A stretch of DNA of 64,000 nt from Neocallimastix lanati (nom. inval.) (taxonomy: Eukaryota; Neocallimastigomycota; Neocallimastigomycetes; Neocallimastigales; Neocallimastigaceae): contig JACVTC010000119.1 of the NCBI GenBank assembly GCA_016946835.1, forward strand, positions 444,501-508,500, read 5' to 3'. The notes beneath the pieces are model-generated. The model saw nothing but the letters and a program-made list of their open reading frames with translations. It was not told the DNA's origin and did not search any database. Shown here one piece after another: positions 46,361 through 57,716 of this stretch (the stretch's first letter is position 1; each line of letters starts with the position of its first letter). The position numbers and the translations under genes are program-made.

Positions 46361-46812
46361 AGGGGAAGTTGCATTACGCCATTTTCACGTGATATATATA
46401 AATTTGTGGCTATAGATATTTTATGCTACATAATATTATTTTATTGTATTATTTTGTTATTTCAAATTTTAAATTAATTATTAAGTGAATAATTAAATAA
46501 ATCATATAATGGTTAGATTTTATGATTTTGATTCTTTTATTTAAATGCTATTAATAAAAAAATTATATAAAAATATAAATGTTATTAAAAATATAAATAT
46601 TATTAATAATAATTCTTTTATTTAAATGTTATCAAAAAAAATAATAATTATAATGATAAAATTATTAATTATAGAGACGTATTTAAATATTTATTTAAAC
46701 TGTATAAATTTAATAAGCTTTATAAATTAAATTTTTGAATGACAGAATTCTGATTATTTCGTTTGGTCATTCCTCATTTTTTAATTATTTATTATAAAAT
46801 AATATTTATATT

Positions 46813-47828
46813 ATATTATTTAAATCAGTTAAACAATCAAACCACAAATTAATAGTATTATTTCTATCACATTTAGTATCAATTAACTTGGTTTCAATAT
46901 TTTTGTAGCGTTCAATTAAGACACTGATTTCATTAGCTTTATTTATTGCTCTTTTTTTTATTTTCTAAATTCCTCTCATTTTTCTTTGATAATCATAATA
47001 TGGTAAATGTTCAAGTTCATTTAATTTATCTATTAATTTATAATAAGATGGTATTGTTAGAAATAAATTATTTAAATAACTATTGATTCTGCAATTATAA
47101 TATTATTGTTACATGTATTAGCATTTTTTTTTTAATTTTTTAAATATTTTATATATTTCTTGTTCTTTATTTTGTAATATTGCAAAAGAAGTAGTGTAAA
47201 AACTATCTAATTCTTTAGCGTAAGTTCTTGTAATAAATATTTGATAACTAAATTTAGGGGCAATAAAAAATATACCATCAACAAATATATCATCATTATA
47301 TTCCCCAAATAATTTTACTTGAAAAGGAGATTGAAAAATTATTAATTTAATATTTTTTGAATATCATAAAATTTTCACCTCACTTTGTTTTATAATATTT
47401 AGATTCATTAGGAATTTCAGTAAATGTTGTTACATTGGATGGAAGTTTTTATTTAAATTTCTTGATATTTGAGATTTAATTGAATTATATTCTGAACATA
47501 TAAATCTCATTTCCTTAGAAATTTTATTATATAGGGGTTTTATTTTTATACCATAAGGAATTGAACTTTTTTCAATTCCATCTTTAATTTTATGTTTCAT
47601 TATAGAGATACATCGTATTCTTTTTCAGGATGATTAAGTGAACAATCATATTTTAAGATTTCTTTCTTATCATTTAAAATAATAAAAGATTTACATTTAT
47701 TTCTGTACATAAACTTTTGAATTATCTTTTCTTATATATGAAAAATTAAATTTATATTTTTTATTAATAATAATTTATTTTTTTCCTTTGTTAGATTCAC
47801 TTATATCAATAATAAGATTTTCTTCCAT
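46813..47828 (-). pseudogene. MULE transposase remnant, copy 3
   Basis: It aligns with the other two transposases at both ends: the start near 47828 and the C-terminus near 46815. A large internal part is missing (about 47085-47095), taking out the second catalytic Asp and the C-x2-H. Many stops and small indels are present. Non-functional. Confidence 0.85.
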
Positions 47829-47984
47829 TTCTATATTTTTATAAATATTTTTTAATTATATAATTAAAATTATTATATTAATTATCCAATATTATTCTAA
47901 ATACTAATTTTGAAAAATTAGTTTTTCAATTATTTGTAAAAAAAAATAAATAAATAAATAAAGAATGCAATAGTAAGTGCAAGT

Positions 47985-49110
47985 ATACAAAATAAAATAA
48001 AATAAAATAAAATAAAATAAAATAAATAGTAGAATATAAATATAAGTACAGATTGAATAAAATAAAATAAATAGTAGAATATAAATATAAGTACAGATTG
48101 AATAAAATAAAATAAAATAAATAGTAGTATATGAATATAAGTACAGATTGAATAAAATAAAATAAAATAAATAGTAGAATATGAATATAAGTACAGATTG
48201 AATAAAATAAAATAAAATAAATAGTAGAATATAAATATAAGTACAGATTGAATAAAATAAAATAAAATAAATAGTAGAATATAAATATAAAGTACAGATT
48301 TAATAAAATAAAATAAAATAAAATAAATATTAGAAATATGAATATAAATTACAGATTGAATAAAATATAATAAAATAAAATAAAATAAAATAAAATAAAA
48401 TAAAATAAAATAAAATAAAATAAAATAAAATAAAATAAATATTGAATGTAATAATATAAAAGTACAAGTATATAAAATAAAATAAAATAAATATTGAATG
48501 TAATAATATAAAAGTACAAGTATATAAAATAAAATAAAATAAATATTAAATGTAATAATATAAAAGTACTAATATATAAAATAAAATAAATATTTATCAT
48601 TATTTTTTATTAAAGAATATTAAAGACAATTTATTTTTAAAAATAAAATGTTTTATTTAATTATATATGTTAGAAAGCAAAAATATCATTTATATTTAAT
48701 GAGATTATTAACAAACAATAATATTGTTTTATATATTAAATTACATCATCATCAATTGAATACAATAAAAATGTAAAAAATTTTCATTTCTAAAACATTG
48801 ATCCGTAATATTCTTTAATAAAAAATTATTAGATATTTATTTTATTTTATTTTATTAAATCTGTACTTTATATTTAATATTCTACTATTTATTTTATTTT
48901 ATTTTATTTTATTAAATCTGTACTTTATATTCATATTTCTACTATTTATTTTATTTATTTTATTTTATTTTATTTTATTTTATTTTATTTTATTTTATTT
49001 TATTTTATTTTATTTTATTTTATTTTATTTTATTTTATTTTATTTTATTCAATCTGTACTTTATATTCATATTCTACTATTTATTTTTATTTTATATACT
49101 TATTACATTC
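47985..49110. repeat. TTTTA / 48-bp-type minisatellites in MULE copy 3
   Basis: There are units with ACAGATTGAATAAAATAAA on the plus strand (47985-48370). Three AAAGTACAAGTATATAAAAT units follow (48440-48600). After a 230-bp spacer come TTTTA runs with CTGTACTTTATATTCATATT in the opposite sense (48840-49080). They are related to the array in copy 2. Confidence 0.85.
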
Positions 49111-49282
49111 TTTATTTATTTATTTATTTATTTATTTGTTTATTTATTTATACATTTATTTTTTTTACATATAATTTTATTAAAATTTTTATGGCGTTAA
49201 CGAAAAATTTTACAAGCCATTAAAAATAAATGGCGTATTGAAAATTTGTATTATAAAAATTGGCGAAATGAACCACATTCGT

Positions 49283-49419
49283 TAATAATATTTAGTCAAT
49301 TAGTTGGCCTAGACTATTTCCTAAATATTTTAATAATAATTATTATATTATTAATTATTAATATTGAAATTCAAATAACTGAATTATTGAAATTGAAATT
49401 CAGTTATTATCTTAACATA
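49283..49419 (-). repeat. Fragment of LTR family H
   Basis: Reverse complement of about 5873-6031, including the shared GTTGGCCTAGAC block. It ends CTTAACA, the complement of TGTTAAG. Confidence 0.7.
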
Positions 49420-49469
49420 ATTATAAGAAATATTAATTATTCATCATTGAATAATTATAATTTCTTACA
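49420..49469 (-). repeat. Terminal fragment of LTR family A, type 1
   Basis: It matches the first 45 or so bases of the LTR at 7099 in reverse and ends TTTCTTACA. Confidence 0.65.
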
Positions 49470-49472
49470 TAA

Positions 49473-50337
49473 TGTAAGAAATAATAATTATTTACTAATA
49501 AATAATTATTATTTCTTAGTCTTTATAATTATTGATAATAATTATAAATTTATTTAAATTATAACAAAGTTTTATTTAATTAATTATCAATTATTCATTT
49601 ATAAATAATTATAATTTATTATATATTTAATTATTAAATTTATTAGTTTTAGTTTATTTATTTAATTAAATTGTAAACAAACACATTATGTATTCTATTA
49701 TGTATTTAATAATGTATTCTGTATTTTATTTAATATTTTATTTTCCTTTTTTGTAAATTTATTATTTTAAGATCGAAATATTTTTTAATTTTGTTCTTTT
49801 ATTTTCGATCATTAGATTAGATTAGGAATCGGTTAATTAGGGTTTTTTCCAATTTCTTCTTAAAAGTAATTGGTTTTACCTAATTGATACGATGATCGAT
49901 ATGGATAGAATATCGATAAAAAATCTTATCTAGGTTTTTCTATCTAATCTTTTCCTAGATAAGAAATTTGTTAAGATTAGAAAAACCTTTTTTATTTAAC
50001 CTTATTTTAACAAAAAAATATAAATAAGGCTCTTGAGTTCTCTTTAAGAAATCAAGAGTTATTATTATAAAAATCTAGTTATAATAATAATAATAATAAT
50101 TTATATTTTAATCTTTAAATAATTAATAAAATAATTTCTATTAAAAAATATTTTACAAATTAAATATTATCTATACATTCTTTTATTTCTGTTCTGTGTT
50201 ATTATTATAATTAAGTTTATAATAAGCTCGACTTAGGTAAAAAAATAATTTAAATATATTATCTCAACTTAATGAATTAGTCGTTAAGTTGAAGTTAATA
50301 ATCATATTAAGTAATAGTACTTAGTATGATTATTACA
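49473..50337 (+). repeat. Solo LTR, family A
   Basis: It starts TGTAAGAAAT and ends GATTATTACA. A TATA box (TATAAATAAGG) near 50020 is followed by CTCTTGA (50030-50036) / TCAAGAG (50052-50058). It resembles the reverse fragment at 14709-15268. Confidence 0.8.
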
Positions 50338-50343
50338 CATAAA

Positions 50344-50879
50344 TGATACAATTAATTTAAAAAGTATCATAAAATATGGGAAAAGCAAGAGGGAATTAAT
50401 CAAGAAATATCGTATTTATGAAATAGTATAATAATTATTATATATTTATATAATACACTCAAATTATTATTATTTTAGAATATAATGTTCATTTTATTAT
50501 GTTTATTTATTAAAATTATTCACTTTATTATATTTATTTATTAAAATAATTATTCACTATTATTCATTCTCAATTAATACATTTCAATAAAAATAAAAAC
50601 ACAACATTTTCTTTATAATTAAAACTTCCTAATTTTTATCTTATTATTCTCTATATTATTATTATTTAAAATTTGTACTTTTTACATAATTAATTATATT
50701 ATATATATTTTTATAATAAACTTATATTAATAATAAAATAATAAAATAATTTTATAATATTATATCTTATTAAATATTAATTTTAACTTATTTAGAAAAT
50801 ATTAATAATAAAATTATTTACAATAATATTTAAAATAATAATTATATCACTTTACATTCTTATTAAATATCTCGTATCA
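50344..50879 (+). repeat. Solo LTR, family C, copy 2
   Basis: It has TGATAC...GTATCA ends and matches 20551-21081 in reverse over its whole length. Confidence 0.85.
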
Positions 50880-50950
50880 GAATGCCCCTTCTTTAGACAT
50901 GACTTCGTCCCTTGAAGTCAAAATGGAACAAAGTTAATAATTAATTATTC

Positions 50951-51049
50951 TGTTTTAGTTAATAATTAATTATAGTGTTGATATAATAAAATAGTGTAAA
51001 ATAAATTATAGTCTGTCCTCGCCGACCTAAGCTATTATTTTATTTTACA
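50951..51049 (+). repeat. 5' LTR tail of the chromovirus
   Basis: Identical to 56646-56744 over 99 bp, including the GC-rich CTGTCCTCGCCGACC block and the TATTTTACA end. Confidence 0.9.
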
Positions 51050-51060
51050 ATTTTCCAACT
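51050..51060 (+). promoter_or_regulatory. Putative self-priming primer-binding site
   Basis: ATTTTCCAACT, directly after the LTR, is the exact complement of AGTTGGAAAAT at 56321-56331. That sequence lies about 30 bp past the LTR TATA box, where the transcript should start. No tRNA-type TGG motif is present. Confidence 0.6.
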
Positions 51061-51202
51061 CGTTAGATTAGTATAGTTTACCTTTGTGTAGGATAGACTA
51101 GTAATAGTATAAAAATTTTTTTTTTTTTGAAATAATAATTAAAAAGTGGATTTAGTAATACTTTATAGTTTAATTTATAGTTTAATAAATAATAATAATA
51201 AG

Positions 51203-52150
51203 ATGAATTACATAAATATCAACAATCAACATCCAGGAGCTAGGGGAGACTTTGACGCAGCCTCTGAAGCCAGCTCCATGGAAATAGAAAATGAGGTTGG
51301 TAATAACGTCAATACCAGGGCACCCCTCATTCCGAAACCAAAAGCATTCTCTGGAAGAAGAAACGAACTACCAGCCTTCCTTGGTCAAATCAACCGATAT
51401 TTTAAGTACAATTTAGACGAAGAAGCTGCTGCTGATGACGAATTCAAGATTGATATTATAAGTAGTTATTTGGAGGGAAACGCTGCTGAATGGTTTGCTG
51501 ATCTAGTTAAAGAAGAAAGTCCACTATTGGAAAATTACGAGAATTTTATTGACGCTTTGCAACAACGTTACAAATCCTGTGCGAGTTCAGATGTCGCGAA
51601 CAGTCGACTTACCAAGATACGTAGCCAACAATTTAGAACAATAGCCGAATACTGCAATCAGTTCGAGAAAATAGCCAGAGATTCATCATTTAATGACGAA
51701 GCTAAAATCCATTTTTTCATTGAGGGTTTACCAACAAGAGAAAAAGAAAGAACCAAACTAATTTATCCTAGAATTAGAAGAATTAATGAACTAATTAATG
51801 TTGTAGCTGCTAATGCTGAAGAAGATCGTCGTGTTAACGGAAATGACCCAATGGATATAGATCAAAGAAGAATTAGACCTTTTCGTAGGGATTTAGGATC
51901 AAGTCGTTACCAAAATAATTACCGAAGTAGCCAAAATTACAGGGATTCTTCACCAAAGAGGTCAAACAAACCGAAGAAGTGTTTTATATGTAAGAGCACA
52001 AGCCACTTAAAGGAAAACTGTCCCAAGCAACAGGACAAAATTAGAAGAAGAGAAAAGATCTTACAGATTAAATTGAGCGAGAAAAGTTTATCTCACACTT
52101 ACAATGTTGTTTTAAGTACAAAAATGGTTTTATTATGTCCGCAATTCTAG
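51203..52150 (+). CDS. Gag of the chromovirus
   Basis: It packages the element RNA into virus-like particles. The ATG at 51203 is chosen because the frame upstream of it has no other ATG. The N-terminal part is acidic and flexible. A Ty3-type capsid region follows (AFSGRRNELPAFLGQIN, then EYCNQFEKIA). Next is a basic tract rich in Arg and Ser, and then one CCHC zinc knuckle, CFICKSTSHLKENC. The frame overlaps pol by a few codons in a different phase. Ty3-group elements commonly express Pol across such an overlap by programmed frameshifting. It appears whole. Confidence 0.92.
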   Translation: MNYININNQHPGARGDFDAASEASSMEIENEVGNNVNTRAPLIPKPKAFSGRRNELPAFLGQINRYFKYNLDEEAAADDEFKIDIISSYLEGNAAEWFADLVKEESPLLENYENFIDALQQRYKSCASSDVANSRLTKIRSQQFRTIAEYCNQFEKIARDSSFNDEAKIHFFIEGLPTREKERTKLIYPRIRRINELINVVAANAEEDRRVNGNDPMDIDQRRIRPFRRDLGSSRYQNNYRSSQNYRDSSPKRSNKPKKCFICKSTSHLKENCPKQQDKIRRREKILQIKLSEKSLSHTYNVVLSTKMVLLCPQF

Positions 52151-55100
52151 ATACTGGCTCAGATCTTAATATTATGGATAAAGCTACCGCCGATAAATAC
52201 CAGATCCCAGTACAACGAATCCGCCATGAGAAAAACGTTATCGGATTTAACGGAAATGGAACAATTCGTTATGAAACCATTCCATTAACTATGGTCATGG
52301 GTCAAGATATCGAAACCATTCAATTTTACATTTATAGTTTACCAAAAGGAATTTCGGTTATTTTAGGAAATCCATGGTTGAAGAAGCATTGCCCAACAAT
52401 TGAATTTGATAAAGGTAATATCAGATTCAGTTCCCAATACTGCAAGAGAAATTGTTGTGCCGCCGCTGAAGATATTATGAGAAGAACAACTGAAGAAAAG
52501 AAGAAAAAAGATGAAATCCGCCGAAGTAAGATACAATTAGCTAGAGAAATTATTAATAATTATAATAATGTATTAGATAGTTTAGATAATAATGATGTTA
52601 AAAAATTAGTTGATAATAAAAATAAATTATGTAGTAAAAAATCACGTAATATAAAGGCTATTATGAAAAAAGCCTTAGTTAAAAAAGAAAAATGTATTAA
52701 AAGAAAAGAATTAAATAAAGGAAAATTTGAAAATTATGCTTTCTGTTATGTTTTAAAAAATGAAAATAAAGATAAAAGTGTTATTAAATGTGATTATAAT
52801 AATGAAAGTGTTAAAGAAAATAAAAGTTTGGAAAGAATACCAAAACAATATGAGAAATTTAAAAATGTGTTTGATGAACAAGAGTGTAACGAATTACCAC
52901 CACATCGTCCATACTACTGTAAAATTAGATTAAAGGATGATGTAGACTTATTTTATGGACCATTATATCCATTAACGGAAGAAGAACGTGAAGCTTTAAA
53001 AGAATATATCAAAGAAAATTTAGAAAAAGGCTTCATTAGACCTTCAACATCTCCTGCTGGTGCTCCAATTTTATTCGTTAGAAAAAAGGATGGAAGTTTA
53101 AGACTTTGTGTCGATTATCGAAGACTTAATGAAAATACTATAAGGGATTCCTATCCACTCCCTTTAATCACCGAGCTTTTTGACAGATTGAGAGAAGCTA
53201 AGTATTTTACTAAGTTAGATTTAAAATCAGCTTATAACCTGGTAAGAATACGTGAAGGTGATGAATATAAAACAGCATTTAGAACAAGATATGGTCATTT
53301 CGAATATCTTGTTATGCCATTTGGTTTGAAGAATGCTCCAGCAACTTTCCAACACTTTATTAATGACGTTTTAGGAGAATACTTAGATGAATTTGCTTTT
53401 ACCTATATCGATGATATACTTATTTATTCTGAGACATTAGAAGAACACCGTACACATGTTAAGAAAATACTTAAGAAATTACAAGAAAGTGGTCTTTATG
53501 CAAAATTAAGTAAATGTGAATTTGAAGTTCAAAAAACAACTTTTTTAGGACATATTATTTCGGATAAAGGAATTTCTATGGATCCAGACAAAGTTAAATC
53601 GATTTTAGAATGGCCAGTACCAACTACCGTGAAGGAAGTACAATCTTTCGTAGGCTTATGTAATTATTACAGAAGATTCATCCCAAACTTTGCTAAAATT
53701 GCTAAGCCGTTACACAACTTAACAAGAAAAGATGTTAAATATGAATGGACTGAAGAATGTTCTGTCGCATTCGATACTTTAAAGAAACTCTTTACAAAAG
53801 AACCAATACTTGTTCATGCAGATCCAGAATTACCGTTTATAGTAGAGACAGATGCAAGTAATTTTGCAATCGGTGCTGTGTTATCTCAAAGACAAAAATA
53901 TACAAACGCATTACATCCAATTTGTTATTATTCAAGAGGTTTAACAAAATCTGAAAAGAATTATCCAATATATGACAAGGAATTATTAGCTGTCAAGTGT
54001 GCGTTACAAGAATGGAGACATTACTTAGAAGGGGCTAAGCATCAATTTACAATTTATACCGATCATAAAAATTTAACTTTTCCACGTAAACCTGTGTTGT
54101 TATCTCAACGTCAAATAAGATGGAACTTATTCTTATCTCGATTTGATTACAAAATACAATATAGACCAGGAAAAGAAGGTGGAAAACCAGATGCTTTTTC
54201 GAGAAGACCAGATTATGAAAATCAAGAAATAGATGATGAAAAAGAAACTTCAACTTGTCTTACAATACAAGAAGCTACAGAAGATTTATGTTTAGTTGCA
54301 ATTCAAGGGAACTTAAAAGATGAATTGATAAAAGAAATTAAAGATGATGAAGTCATACAAGAATTAATCAAGATCAAAAAAGGAGAATCTACTTCTAATA
54401 ATAAATATAAAAATAAAATGAAAGACTTTACTATTGACGAAGAAGGTTTATTATTATATAAGGGTTTAATTTTCGTTCCAAAGAAGATGAGAAATATTAT
54501 CATTGCTATTCATCATGATAATCCAGTTCAAGGTCATTTTGGTATTCTCAAAACCAAAGAAATTATAAGTAGAAATTTTGTTTGGTTTAAGATGACTTCC
54601 GATATTGTTAAGTATATCGCATCATGCAAAACATGTGCTCAAGTAAAAGATGATCGCCACCGTCCTTATGGATTACTTCAACCTCTTCCTACTCCAAAAA
54701 GACCATGGTCCTCAGTCTCAGTGGATTTTATAACTGATTTACCTAAGTCAAGAGACAAAACAGTTATAATGGTCGTAGTTGATAGATTAACAAAGATGGC
54801 TCACTTTATTCCATTTAGAAGTATACCTACTGCTCAAATCGCTGCTGATGTATTTTTTAGAGAAGTTTTTCGTCTACACGGATTACCAGAAGATATTACT
54901 TCAGATAGAGGATCTCAATTCACCTCTGAATTCTGGCAAAGACTTTGTAGTTTATTAGATATTAATCATAACTTATCAAGTGCACATCACCCCCAAACCG
55001 ATGGACAAACTGAAAGAGTAAATGGAATCTTAGAACAATTCTTAAGATGTTATATCAATAAAAGAAAAAATAATTGGATAGATATTTTACCTTATGCTGA

Positions 55101-55770
55101 ATTTGCTTATAACAACACGTTACATCAATCAATTAATCAAAGCCCATTTTTTGCTAATTTTGGTTTTAATCCTAAGTTTAACCCAGTTATACCTGCTGAT
55201 AGTAGAAATTCTAGTGCTACAAATCATGCTAATCAAATTCAAAAGAATATGAAATTTTTGAAGAAGAACTTAGATAAAGCTAAAGCAAGATATAAGAAAT
55301 ATGCTGATTGTTTAAGACTAATAGGTTCTAAACTCAAAGTAGGTAATTTAGTATGGCTTAAAAGACTAGATTTGCTTCCTAAAGGTCCAGCTAAGTTAAC
55401 AAATAGAAAACTCGGTCCTTTTAAAATTATTGAAAAAACAGGTCCTGTTTCTTATAAATTAGAATTACCTGATACTATTAAATGCCATAATGTTTTCCAT
55501 ATTTCAAATCTAGAACCTTACAATGAAAGAGAATTTAATGAATCAAGTGCAAGTACTATTACTCGAATTACTTCGATCGCTACTGATACTGAAGGAAAGG
55601 AACCTTTGAAGATTGTTGCCGCTAAAGTTGTTAACAATAAACCTTTTTACTTTATGTTATGGAAAGGACTTCCAGCTACTGAATGTACTTGGTTGTCTGA
55701 AGATGAAATCACTGATCCTCAATTAGTTCAAGAGTTCAATAAAACAAATAGAGTTCCTTCTAGATTATAA
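52135..55770 (+). CDS. Pol of the chromovirus: PR-RT-RNase H-IN-chromodomain
   Basis: A polyprotein of 1211 residues. Protease has ILDTGSDLN at the start of the frame. A Lys/Asn-rich linker follows. RT has YIDD near residue 424, after LRLCVDYRRLN. RNase H has VETDASNFAIGA and YTDHKNLTF. Integrase has an HHCC-type zinc region (HFG...CKTC) and catalytic acids in VDFITDL (about 862), TSDRGSQF (about 921) and GQTERVNG (about 957). A GPFKI segment leads into a C-terminal chromodomain (FYFMLWKGLPATECTWLSE), which in this group binds histone marks to steer integration. It appears whole. Codons are less AT-extreme than the flanks. Confidence 0.95.
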   Translation: MSAILDTGSDLNIMDKATADKYQIPVQRIRHEKNVIGFNGNGTIRYETIPLTMVMGQDIETIQFYIYSLPKGISVILGNPWLKKHCPTIEFDKGNIRFSSQYCKRNCCAAAEDIMRRTTEEKKKKDEIRRSKIQLAREIINNYNNVLDSLDNNDVKKLVDNKNKLCSKKSRNIKAIMKKALVKKEKCIKRKELNKGKFENYAFCYVLKNENKDKSVIKCDYNNESVKENKSLERIPKQYEKFKNVFDEQECNELPPHRPYYCKIRLKDDVDLFYGPLYPLTEEEREALKEYIKENLEKGFIRPSTSPAGAPILFVRKKDGSLRLCVDYRRLNENTIRDSYPLPLITELFDRLREAKYFTKLDLKSAYNLVRIREGDEYKTAFRTRYGHFEYLVMPFGLKNAPATFQHFINDVLGEYLDEFAFTYIDDILIYSETLEEHRTHVKKILKKLQESGLYAKLSKCEFEVQKTTFLGHIISDKGISMDPDKVKSILEWPVPTTVKEVQSFVGLCNYYRRFIPNFAKIAKPLHNLTRKDVKYEWTEECSVAFDTLKKLFTKEPILVHADPELPFIVETDASNFAIGAVLSQRQKYTNALHPICYYSRGLTKSEKNYPIYDKELLAVKCALQEWRHYLEGAKHQFTIYTDHKNLTFPRKPVLLSQRQIRWNLFLSRFDYKIQYRPGKEGGKPDAFSRRPDYENQEIDDEKETSTCLTIQEATEDLCLVAIQGNLKDELIKEIKDDEVIQELIKIKKGESTSNNKYKNKMKDFTIDEEGLLLYKGLIFVPKKMRNIIIAIHHDNPVQGHFGILKTKEIISRNFVWFKMTSDIVKYIASCKTCAQVKDDRHRPYGLLQPLPTPKRPWSSVSVDFITDLPKSRDKTVIMVVVDRLTKMAHFIPFRSIPTAQIAADVFFREVFRLHGLPEDITSDRGSQFTSEFWQRLCSLLDINHNLSSAHHPQTDGQTERVNGILEQFLRCYINKRKNNWIDILPYAEFAYNNTLHQSINQSPFFANFGFNPKFNPVIPADSRNSSATNHANQIQKNMKFLKKNLDKAKARYKKYADCLRLIGSKLKVGNLVWLKRLDLLPKGPAKLTNRKLGPFKIIEKTGPVSYKLELPDTIKCHNVFHISNLEPYNEREFNESSASTITRITSIATDTEGKEPLKIVAAKVVNNKPFYFMLWKGLPATECTWLSEDEITDPQLVQEFNKTNRVPSRL

Positions 55771-55790
55771 GTCGCTCAGGGGCTCGACTT

Positions 55791-55803
55791 AAACAGAGGG
55801 GCA
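55791..55803 (+). promoter_or_regulatory. Polypurine tract of the chromovirus
   Basis: AAACAGAGGGGCA directly precedes the 3' LTR, the expected site for plus-strand priming. Confidence 0.75.
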
Positions 55804-56744
55804 TGTAAAATATTTAATAATTTGAATACGTATTTAAATGTAATGTAATGTAAATTATTGTGGATAAAAATGTTTTCCAAATTTTTAATATAAATTTAAA
55901 TGTATTCCAAATTATTAATTTAATTAATTTTCTCAAAAATGTATGACTAAATTATTTGGAGAATTTACATCATTATTACTCACTTTGAATCATGAAACTT
56001 TGTAAATTAAAAATAATTAGTCATGAAACTTGTAAATTATAAATAATTAGTCATAAATTAGTTAAATTAAAATAATCAAAGAAAAATTGCCTTTTCCGTT
56101 TGTTTACAAAAACTTGCCGTTTTGTTTATTTATTTTTAGAAATATTAAATAGTTTTAAATAGTTTTTATATTAAAATAACTCATAAAAATTCATGTAATT
56201 TATTATTAAATGTAATTACAAATATATAATAATATTTTAGTTAGTTTATTACAATCTATTCAATTTAAATTTTAATTTTCAAAAAGTATAAAAAGAGTTA
56301 ATTATCAACTATTGAACGATAGTTGGAAAATAGTATAGAAAATAGTATAGTTTAGTTAGAAAATAGAATAGTATAGGAAATATTATAGATAAGATAGATA
56401 GTACAAATTTTATATTTTATTAATTAGTATTATAACTATTATTAGAATAGTTATCTTTTATAAAACAAATTTTATTTTAAATTTTATTTTAAAATCTTAA
56501 CTGCTAGTAGGCTTTCCGGTAAAGGACCCTACGGTACCCAGTTAAGTGATTGTTGATTTTAGAATAGTTAAATTCAACAAATAAGAAATATTAATAAAAG
56601 GAATTTTTTATAAAACAAAAAATTAAATTAGTTTTTTAGTTTTAGTGTTTTAGTTAATAATTAATTATAGTGTTGATATAATAAAATAGTGTAAAATAAA
56701 TTATAGTCTGTCCTCGCCGACCTAAGCTATTATTTTATTTTACA
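55804..56744 (+). repeat. 3' LTR of the chromovirus (family J)
   Basis: 941 bp with perfect 9-bp terminal inverted repeats (TGTAAAATA...TATTTTACA). A TATA box (TATAAAAAG) lies at 56288-56296. A hairpin CAACTAT (56306-56312) / ATAGTTG (56319-56325) overlaps the inferred transcript start. A GC-rich hairpin lies at 56497-56545. A fragment of the same LTR lies at 58570-58978. Confidence 0.93.
56497..56545 (+). promoter_or_regulatory. GC-rich stem-loop in LTR J
   Basis: Nested inverted repeats TTAACTG/CAGTTAA, GTAGG/CCTAC and TTTCC/GGAAA-like arms form a 49-nt hairpin. It stands out against the AT background, and its position fits the R/U5 part of the RNA leader. Confidence 0.6.
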
Positions 56745-57716
56745 CAAAATTATTAAATTAAAATAAATAATAAAGAACAAATTCTTGTCTAACTTAACCC
56801 AAAAATTAATCCATTCTAAAAAAAATTAAATCCGTATTAAAGAAAATTTAATTAAATAAAAATAATTAAAATAAAATAATAATAAATTAATTAATCATTA
56901 ATAATTTTAATTAAAAAACTAAAATAAATTAATAAATAATATTTTTCTAAAGCTATAAATAAACAAAATGATAAACAAATTTAATAAATTATAAATAACA
57001 AATAAACAAACTTATAAACATCTCAAAATTAAAATTAAATAGTTAAATAATTTTTAAGTTACTTTTATTTAAAATAATGATTATTTTATTTATTTTATAA
57101 CTCAACTTTTATAAACAAATTGTAATTAAAATAACATTTTAAAACTCATCTTTATTAATATTTTAATTGTAAATATTGTTTAATTTAATAATAAATTATT
57201 CTTTATTTCTCTTTTATTAATTTTATTATTTTTAATGTAAATAGTTTAAAATCAAAGAAAAATATAAAAACATGTAAATATTTCTTATAAATTATTCTTT
57301 ATTATTAATTATTTAATAAATTATTATAGATATTTTATTAGTTTTTAATAATCAATTTTTATGATTATTAATTATTTTGATAAATTATTATATATTTTAT
57401 TAGTTATTAATAATCAATTTTATTATTAAAATTTAAAATAAATTAGTATAAATATAAATATTTCATTTTATTATTTTATTAGTTTTAACAATTATTTTAT
57501 TAATTTAAACAAAATTAATTATTAAATAAATAAAGATTAATATTAAAATAAAAATAAATTTTTTTTAATAAAACATTTTTGTGTTTAATAATAAAACATA
57601 TTTATTTATTTTTTTTAAATTTCTTAAATCTATTTTTATTCAGTATTTATCCTTTTATTCACTTCTACAAAATTTAATTTTTGTAGATTAAGAATATCAG
57701 GTATAAATCAATTTCA
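56745..57716. other. Gene-free AT sequence, possibly a decayed LTR
   Basis: No open frame of note. A TATA-like phrase AAAAATATAAAAACATGTAA (near 57246) resembles the one in the left-edge LTR near 1845. An inverted repeat CTACAAAA / TTTTTGTAG lies near 57662-57685. Confidence 0.4.

Larger units (their letters stand above)
46361..49275 (-). mobile_element. MULE DNA transposon, copy 3, decayed
   Basis: The left end, AGGGGAAGTTGCATTACGCC, and the next 150 bp match the ends of copies 1 and 2. The right end (about 49190-49275, ATGGCGTTAACGAAAAATTT...TTGGCGAAATGAACC) matches the right end of copy 2. The transposase is damaged, with TTTTA-type minisatellites between it and the right end. Confidence 0.75.
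50951..56744 (+). mobile_element. Chromodomain Ty3/gypsy retrotransposon (chromovirus)
   Basis: Parts: 5' LTR tail (50951-51049), primer-binding region (51050-51060), gag, pol in an overlapping frame, purine tract (55791-55803) and a full 3' LTR (55804-56744). The 99-bp 5' LTR tail is identical to the end of the 3' LTR, so the insertion looks recent. The coding part looks whole; the 5' LTR is only partly kept. Confidence 0.93.
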
